64,000 nt of DNA from Vagococcus entomophilus (GTDB lineage: Bacteria > Bacillota > Bacilli > Lactobacillales > Vagococcaceae): the NCBI RefSeq assembly GCF_003987595.1, contig NZ_NGJZ01000001.1, positions 496,001-560,000 of the forward strand, given 5' to 3'. Positions 59,268 through 64,000 of the stretch are shown one piece after another. Every line of letters begins with the position of its first letter. Positions within the stretch are counted from its first letter, which is position 1. Below the pieces are notes generated by a model. The model ran no database searches. It saw only the letters and a list, made by a program, of their open reading frames with translations, and was not told where the DNA came from. The position numbers and the translations under genes were made by a program.

Positions 59268-59295
59268 TGACAAAAAACAAAAAACAGCGCATAAT
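59267..59295 (+). promoter_or_regulatory. liaXYZ promoter
   Basis: ATGACA and CATAAT are separated by 17 bases, about 50 bases before liaX. Each box differs from consensus at one position. Confidence 0.75.
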
Positions 59296-59346
59296 GAATT
59301 CATAAGTTAACAATAACTTTTACTACTTAGCTAGGAGGCTATAACA

Positions 59347-60909
59347 ATGGAAGAAAGACAACGAATTTTAGAACTCGTAAAAAAAGGCATCCTTTCTACG
59401 GAAGAAGCTTTAGTATTACTAGAAAATAGTGCGACTGATAAAAATAAAAAGCAATTGCAAAAAGCTGAGGAAATTGTCTCAGAAAAACAACAAATAGAAG
59501 ACAAGAAACAAACAACTTTTTCTGAAGATTTTTCAGAAATAGAAGAAAGACAACGCAAACAAGATGAAGAACGCTTAGAAAAAATCTTGGAAGACCTTGC
59601 CAATTCTGCCAACCATTTATCTGCAGAATTAGATGAAATCAATGCCAAGATTGAAGAAGGGGCGCAAAAGATTAAAGACCAAAAAGAACAATTGAGTATT
59701 TATGACACAATGGAATCTCTAGAAACGCTGGATGCAGAAAGCCAACTCAAACAAAAGCAACTAATCAGTGAAATTCAAAAGCAAGAAAAAGAACAAAATG
59801 AGTTTATGTCCGAGAAAAAGCGTTTGGAACAAGAACTACAAGAATTAAAGAAAAAAGAAAAAGAAGAAAAGAAAGCACAAGGTGCTTCTTGGTCTGATCG
59901 TTTTGATATACCAGATGACTGGAAAGAAAATGCTTCTGATACCATGAATCAGTTTGGTGGAAAAATTGAAGAAGCTAGTTTGCAATTAGGAAAAATGTTC
60001 AAACAAACATTTAAGAACGTTGCTGAAAAAGTTAGTGATAATGTAGATTGGAAAGATGTCAATCTCAAAGTACCAGGAATGCACTCAACAAAATTTGATC
60101 ATAGTTTTGTATATGAAGATGCTAAAGCGAGCATCATTGATGTGAAAATTGCAAACGGAAAGATTGATTTTCGCTCTTCAGAAGACGAAACGATTAAGAT
60201 GGATGTTGCAATTAAACTTTATGGAAAAATGGATGAAGCGACACCACTTGAAGCGTTTCTCGCGCGTAGTGTAGTGGAAGTTGATGATGAAAAAATTCTT
60301 TTCCATGTCCCCAATAAACGAGTAGTTGCCAATGTTGTTTTTTATTTACCAAATAGAATTTATGATCATGTAGCCATTAAAACACTAAATGGAGATAGTA
60401 TTTTCCAAAATATCCAAGCAAAAGATATCTATGTGAAAAGTACGAATGGCAATCTTCGCTTTGAACATACAGATGCTACGATGATTGAAGTGGATAGTGT
60501 CAATGGTAACGTTGTGGTAACGGATGGCTCGATTATTGATTTTCTTGGGGAAACGGTAAACGGAAACTACCATTTGAAATCCGATATTCAAAATTTGAAG
60601 CTTTCTTTAGTCAATGGCACAACCAAAATCACTCCAGTAACAACGGAAAATACGTTCAAAAATATTCAAGTTCAAACAACAAATGGAACCATTAAATTAG
60701 CAGTTCCACGGGCAGCTTCATTAGAAGGTGTTGCAAAAGCAAGCATCGGCTCGGTAAAAAGTCGCTTGGAAGAAGTAGAAACAATTCGTGAAAAAAACGA
60801 AAAATTTAGTAAGTTGTTAGAGTTCAGAAGGATTATGGATACACAACCTACTCATATTCAATTAAATACAACAACAGGAAGTATTTACTTGAAAGATACT
60901 GAAGAATAA
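59347..60909 (+). CDS. liaX: LiaX, daptomycin-sensing surface protein
   Basis: In Enterococcus faecalis, LiaX is the LiaR-controlled surface protein that senses daptomycin and antimicrobial peptides and regulates membrane remodelling. The 520-residue protein has a short SHOCT-like N-terminus (RQRILELVKKGILSTEEALVLL), a long coiled coil (about 30-180), an amphipathic bridge, and a C-terminal beta-solenoid of the DUF4097 type (about 235-520; repeated VKSTNGN, VNGNVVV, TTNGTIKL). There is no signal peptide, as in known LiaX. AGGAGG precedes the ATG. It corresponds to Bacillus yvlB; liaY and liaZ follow. Confidence 0.92.
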   Translation: MEERQRILELVKKGILSTEEALVLLENSATDKNKKQLQKAEEIVSEKQQIEDKKQTTFSEDFSEIEERQRKQDEERLEKILEDLANSANHLSAELDEINAKIEEGAQKIKDQKEQLSIYDTMESLETLDAESQLKQKQLISEIQKQEKEQNEFMSEKKRLEQELQELKKKEKEEKKAQGASWSDRFDIPDDWKENASDTMNQFGGKIEEASLQLGKMFKQTFKNVAEKVSDNVDWKDVNLKVPGMHSTKFDHSFVYEDAKASIIDVKIANGKIDFRSSEDETIKMDVAIKLYGKMDEATPLEAFLARSVVEVDDEKILFHVPNKRVVANVVFYLPNRIYDHVAIKTLNGDSIFQNIQAKDIYVKSTNGNLRFEHTDATMIEVDSVNGNVVVTDGSIIDFLGETVNGNYHLKSDIQNLKLSLVNGTTKITPVTTENTFKNIQVQTTNGTIKLAVPRAASLEGVAKASIGSVKSRLEEVETIREKNEKFSKLLEFRRIMDTQPTHIQLNTTTGSIYLKDTEE

Positions 60910-60920
60910 GTAAAATAATG

Positions 60921-60957
60921 AGAGAAGGAGTAGCAATGCTGGTCTACTTTTTCTCTT
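60921..60957 (+). other. Hairpin between liaX and liaY
   Basis: AGAGAAGGAGTAG (60921-60933) pairs with 60944-60956 with two G-U pairs and a 10-nt loop, followed by TTAT rather than a T run. It could be a partial terminator or an mRNA-stabilising element that sets more LiaX than LiaY and LiaZ. Confidence 0.55.
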
Positions 60958-60981
60958 TATCATAGAAATGAGGAATAAAAA

Positions 60982-61296
60982 ATGAAAAAACGTTTAACAA
61001 AATCAAATTCAAATATTGTTGTTTCTGGCGTTTTGGGTGGAATTGCAGAGTATATTGGAATTGATGCTACAATTTTGCGAGTGATTTATGTTATACTCTC
61101 AATGTGTAGTTTCGGCTTTCCAGGTATGACTATCTATATTATTTTAATGTTTATCATGCCAGCAAATCGATCAAATCGATCAAATCATTTTTTTGATGAA
61201 CAACCTAGATACGATAATCACTACTCTAGCTCGAATCAAAAGAAAAGAAAAGAAGCTGAGAAACTTAAAGATGAGGATGATTGGAGTGACTTTTAG
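60982..61296 (+). CDS. liaY: LiaY, PspC-domain membrane protein
   Basis: The 104-residue protein has a PspC domain (about 1-62; RLTKSNSNIVVSGVLGGIAEYIGID, then the helix FPGMTIYIILMFIMP) and a hydrophilic tail with an NRS repeat, probably from a short DNA duplication (ATCGATCAA). In Enterococcus faecalis, LiaY links LiaX to cardiolipin remodelling. Its stop overlaps the liaZ start by one base. It corresponds to Bacillus yvlC. Confidence 0.9.
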   Translation: MKKRLTKSNSNIVVSGVLGGIAEYIGIDATILRVIYVILSMCSFGFPGMTIYIILMFIMPANRSNRSNHFFDEQPRYDNHYSSSNQKKRKEAEKLKDEDDWSDF

Positions 61297-61655
61297 TGTC
61301 ATACTTTAAGCGATTAGTCGTTAATACCTTAACATTTATTTCGCTTGCGGTAGTGTTACCAAATGACATGTTTTATGTAAGCAGCTTTTTTTCTGCTATA
61401 TTAGCTAGTTTTGTTTTATCCATTTTAAATATGTTTGTAGGTCCCATTTTACACATATTATCTTTTCCAATTACGCTGATCACTTTTGGCTTGTTTAGCT
61501 TTGTGATCAATGCCATCATATTGGAGCTTACTTCCTATTTTGTAGGAAGTTATAGCTTTGGTTTTTCTGGATTTGGCTCTGCCTTGCTTGTAGCACTAAT
61601 TATGTCTTTTGTTAATACAGTAGTTCGTGATCATGAACTAAGTAAAATTACTTAA
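61296..61655 (+). CDS. liaZ: LiaZ, holin-like membrane protein (YvlD family)
   Basis: This 119-residue, very hydrophobic protein has four predicted membrane helices and belongs to the PF04020 (YvlD, called phage-holin-like) family. The GTG start overlaps the liaY stop by one base (TAGTG), so translation is coupled. It is the third gene of the liaXYZ stress operon. A terminator lies directly behind it, separating it from hprK. Its precise role is not established from sequence. Confidence 0.9.
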   Translation: MSYFKRLVVNTLTFISLAVVLPNDMFYVSSFFSAILASFVLSILNMFVGPILHILSFPITLITFGLFSFVINAIILELTSYFVGSYSFGFSGFGSALLVALIMSFVNTVVRDHELSKIT

Positions 61656-61656
61656 A

Positions 61657-61697
61657 ATAAGAAACTTGAGATTATTCTCAGTTTCTTATTTTTTTAT
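61657..61697 (+). terminator. Terminator after liaXYZ
   Basis: AATAAGAAACTTGAGA faces TTCTCAGTTTCTTATT with one bulged base, followed by a T run. Confidence 0.85.
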
Positions 61698-61761
61698 TGC
61701 TAGAATCTGAGGTATTTAAATGATAAAATAGAGATATAATACCTTGAAATGAGGAAGTTAA

Positions 61762-62697
61762 ATGACAGAATCTGTTTTAGTAGAAGAATTAGTAAATGAA
61801 TTACGCTTGGAAGTCCTTTCTGGGCTAGATTATCTAGATCGAATTATCGTAACAAGTGATGTGTCAAGACCGGGTTTAGAGTTAACAGGATATTTTAATT
61901 ATTATTCGCACGATCGTATTCAACTTTTGGGACGCAAAGAAATTACATTTGCACAACAGATGACCGAAGATGAAAGACGAATGGTGATGAAACGTCTTTG
62001 TACGAAAGATATGCCTGTATTTGTCATTGCACGTGAATTGGAGGCGCCAAAAGAGTTACTAGAAGCCGCAAATGCTGCTCAAATCCCAGTATTACGTTCG
62101 GTTCTTTCGACTTCAAGAATTTCCAGTTTGATTACCAATTATTTAGAAGCAAAACTAGCTGAAAGATTATCTATACACGGAGTTTTTGTCGATGTTTATG
62201 GCTTGGGGGTTTTGATACAAGGGGATAGCGGTATTGGGAAGAGTGAAACGGGGCTTGAACTTATCAAAAAGGGCCATCGTTTGATTGCAGACGACCGAGT
62301 AGATGTTTTCCGCGAAGATGAGAATACATTGATTGGTGAAGCGCCAAGAATTTTAGAGCATGTGATGGAAATTAGAGGGATTGGAATTATTGATGTGATG
62401 AATTTATTTGGTGCGAGTGCAGTACGTAAGAGAGCACAAGTACAACTTGTAGTTTATCTAGAAAACTGGAATAAAGAGACAAATTTTGATCGCTTAGGTG
62501 GCTCTCCAGAAATGGTTCGAATGGCCAATGTCGATGTGCCAAAAATTACGATTCCAGTCAAGACAGGTCGTAACGTCGCAATCATTATTGAAGTGGCAGC
62601 GATGAATTTTCGAGCGAAAACTATGGGCTATGATGCAACAAAAAATTTTGAAGAAAAACTTCGAAACCTAATTGAAGACAATTCTGACACGAAATGA
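61762..62697 (+). CDS. hprK: HPr kinase/phosphorylase
   Basis: HprK phosphorylates HPr at Ser46 and reverses this by phosphorolysis, setting carbon catabolite repression with CcpA. The 311-residue protein has an N-terminal domain (about 1-125), the Walker A QGDSGIGKSETG (K160), LIADDRVDV, and the family signature EIRGIGIIDVMNLFG near residue 203. The length is standard. GAGG lies 10 bases before the ATG. It forms an operon with lgt and ppaX, the order known from Bacillus. Confidence 0.98.
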   Translation: MTESVLVEELVNELRLEVLSGLDYLDRIIVTSDVSRPGLELTGYFNYYSHDRIQLLGRKEITFAQQMTEDERRMVMKRLCTKDMPVFVIARELEAPKELLEAANAAQIPVLRSVLSTSRISSLITNYLEAKLAERLSIHGVFVDVYGLGVLIQGDSGIGKSETGLELIKKGHRLIADDRVDVFREDENTLIGEAPRILEHVMEIRGIGIIDVMNLFGASAVRKRAQVQLVVYLENWNKETNFDRLGGSPEMVRMANVDVPKITIPVKTGRNVAIIIEVAAMNFRAKTMGYDATKNFEEKLRNLIEDNSDTK

Positions 62698-62710
62698 GGA
62701 GGATTTTTAA

Positions 62711-63517
62711 ATGCTAGCACAGATTAATCCCATTGCCTTTAAGGTTTTTGGGCTGCCCATACATTGGTATGCTCTTTGTATTGTTTCAGGAATTATCGTT
62801 GCAGTTGTCCTTGCATCGAATGAAGCGAAAAAAGTTGGGCTATCAGAAGATGACATTGTTGATTTTATTTTTTGGGCACTACCCATTTCGATTGTCGGAG
62901 CCCGTGCCTATTATGTAGCTTTTGAATGGTCTTATTATAAAAATAATTTAAGTGAAATTTTCAAGATTTGGAATGGGGGGATTGCGATATATGGTGGTCT
63001 CATAGCAGGAGCGATTGTTTTAGTTTTCTTTACAAGATCTCGCTTTATTTCTACTTGGAAATTTTTGGATGTTGCAGCACCCAGTGTGATTATTGCACAG
63101 GCAATGGGGAGATGGGGCAACTTTGCCAATCATGAAGCTTACGGACCTGATACAACGCGTGCTTTTTTACAATCGTTGCATTTACCTAAATTTATCATAG
63201 ACAATATGTATATAGGGGGCGTCTATAGACAACCTACTTTTTTTTATGAAAGTATCTGGAACGTTATTGGCTTTATTTTTATCATTGTCCTAAGAAAAAA
63301 ACTTTCTTTAAAAGAAGGCGAGATTGCGTTAACCTATGTGCTCTGGTACTCTTTTGGTCGCTTCTTCATAGAAGGGCTGAGAACAGATAGTCTCATGGTC
63401 TTTGATTTGATTCGAGTGTCACAGTTTCTTTCGATTGTTTTATTTGTAGGAGCACTGATCCTATTGATAATTCGTAGGAACGATGCACGTATAAAGTTGT
63501 ACCAAAGAAAGGTGTAG
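62711..63517 (+). CDS. lgt: Prolipoprotein diacylglyceryl transferase
   Basis: Lgt adds diacylglycerol to the lipobox Cys of lipoproteins in the membrane. The 268-residue protein has seven helices and the conserved region GRWGNFANHEAYG (near 136-148), where the Arg and Asn are needed for activity. HWYALCI lies near the N-terminus and EGLRTDSL near residue 218. GAGGA precedes the ATG. It lies 13 bases after hprK and 3 bases before ppaX. Confidence 0.98.
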   Translation: MLAQINPIAFKVFGLPIHWYALCIVSGIIVAVVLASNEAKKVGLSEDDIVDFIFWALPISIVGARAYYVAFEWSYYKNNLSEIFKIWNGGIAIYGGLIAGAIVLVFFTRSRFISTWKFLDVAAPSVIIAQAMGRWGNFANHEAYGPDTTRAFLQSLHLPKFIIDNMYIGGVYRQPTFFYESIWNVIGFIFIIVLRKKLSLKEGEIALTYVLWYSFGRFFIEGLRTDSLMVFDLIRVSQFLSIVLFVGALILLIIRRNDARIKLYQRKV

Positions 63518-63520
63518 ACT

Positions 63521-64000
63521 ATGAAAAATGTGGAAACTATTTTGTTTGATTTTGATGGGACACTTGCCAACACTAATCAGTTGATTGCCAGCTCACATGA
63601 ACATGTACTGAATCGGTATTTCCCAGGGCAGTATGACAAAGAAACTATCTTATCTTTTAATGGTCCTTCGCTAAAGGAAGTCTATGAATCAGTCGATCCT
63701 AAGCGCGCTGAATTTTTGATTTCCGAATATAGATCTTATAACGAACGACACCATGATGAGAAAATTAAAGCGTTTGACGGTGTCGTTGAAACCTTGAATT
63801 CATTTAAAGAAAACGGGCTAAAACTTGGAATCGTGTCTACTAAAGCACAACCACTTTTAAATAAAGGATTAAAACTATTAAATATTATTCATTTTTTTGA
63901 TATAATTATAAGCGGTAGTGATTGTATCTTGCCAAAGCCAGACCCTGAAGGAATACAAAAAGCGATGTGTAGACTTCAAGCAAAAAAAGAGACAACCATC
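63521..64000 (+). CDS. ppaX: Pyrophosphatase PpaX (HAD family), partial
   Basis: The gene is cut by the window end after 160 codons. It begins with ETILFDFDGTLANTN, the HAD motif I with both aspartates, later GIVSTK (motif II) and KPDPEGI (motif III region). PpaX hydrolyses pyrophosphate released by the phosphorolysis activity of HprK. The place directly behind hprK and lgt fits this. Other HAD phosphatases look similar, so the name rests partly on context. AAAGG precedes the ATG. Confidence 0.87.
   Translation, partial: MKNVETILFDFDGTLANTNQLIASSHEHVLNRYFPGQYDKETILSFNGPSLKEVYESVDPKRAEFLISEYRSYNERHHDEKIKAFDGVVETLNSFKENGLKLGIVSTKAQPLLNKGLKLLNIIHFFDIIISGSDCILPKPDPEGIQKAMCRLQAKKETTI

Noticed and set aside
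61160-61195. Tandem repeat in the liaY tail
   Set aside because: Two to three copies of a 9-base unit encoding NRS; a small local duplication with no sign of a system.

Overview
The window is AT-rich and almost fully coding, with nearly all genes on the + strand, short operon spacing and strong AGGAGG-type ribosome binding sites. It is chromosomal DNA of a low-GC Firmicute. Gene content and order (dnaE-pfkA-pyk, fur-xerD-scpAB-rluB, trmFO-xerC-hslVU-codY, pflBA and especially liaXYZ-hprK-lgt-ppaX) point to the Lactobacillales, most likely Enterococcaceae or a close relative; the species cannot be read from the sequence. I see no tRNA, rRNA, insertion sequence or prophage.

Layout. 1-326: the right-hand end of a CRISPR array with 29-nt repeats and 35-37-nt spacers, looking like type I-B; no cas genes are present. 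0.67-3.3 kb: an NdpA-family nucleoid-associated protein, a PmrA-like drug efflux pump and a small YjzD-like membrane protein. 3.4-9.3 kb: dnaE, pfkA, pyk. 9.4-11.4 kb: branched-chain amino acid exporter azlCD and cvfB. 11.5-16.7 kb: fur (with a PerR-box-like sequence on its promoter), xerD, scpA, scpB, rluB, a response regulator with a degenerate receiver, then an FMN riboswitch controlling the riboflavin transporter ribU. 16.8-24.2 kb: ferredoxin, a YpbB-like protein, recS helicase, a LysM protein, cmk, rpsA, der, hup. 24.3-32.7 kb: TPR protein, reoY, a MazG-like pyrophosphohydrolase, dapB, cca, an unknown gene, an ABC-F ATPase, thyA, folA. 32.8-38.5 kb: a hemolysin III family protein, degV with a structured leader, ypmR, ypmS, msrA, yozE, ctpA. 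38.6-50.1 kb: signal peptidase, rbgA, rnhB, dprA, topA, trmFO, xerC, hslV, hslU, codY, an aldose epimerase. 50.2-59.2 kb: plsY, parE, parC, pflB, pflA. 59.3-64.0 kb: liaX, liaY, liaZ with a LiaR-type promoter, hprK, lgt, and ppaX cut by the window end.

How the genes fit together. Most are housekeeping: chromosome segregation and topology (scpAB, xerC, xerD, topA, parEC, hup), replication and repair (dnaE, recS, rnhB, dprA), ribosome assembly (der, rbgA), glycolysis and mixed-acid fermentation (pfkA, pyk, pflBA) with carbon control (hprK and a cre-like site before pflB), nutrient control (codY, fur, FMN riboswitch), and envelope maintenance (plsY, lgt, reoY, lepB, ctpA, liaXYZ).

The best candidates for something not fully described are the receiver with Glu at the phosphorylation position, the untyped CRISPR array with an NdpA-family neighbour, the structured leaders of degV and hup, the long hairpin after rpsA and the 17-bp inverted repeat upstream of pflB. 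No clearly new multi-gene system is evident.
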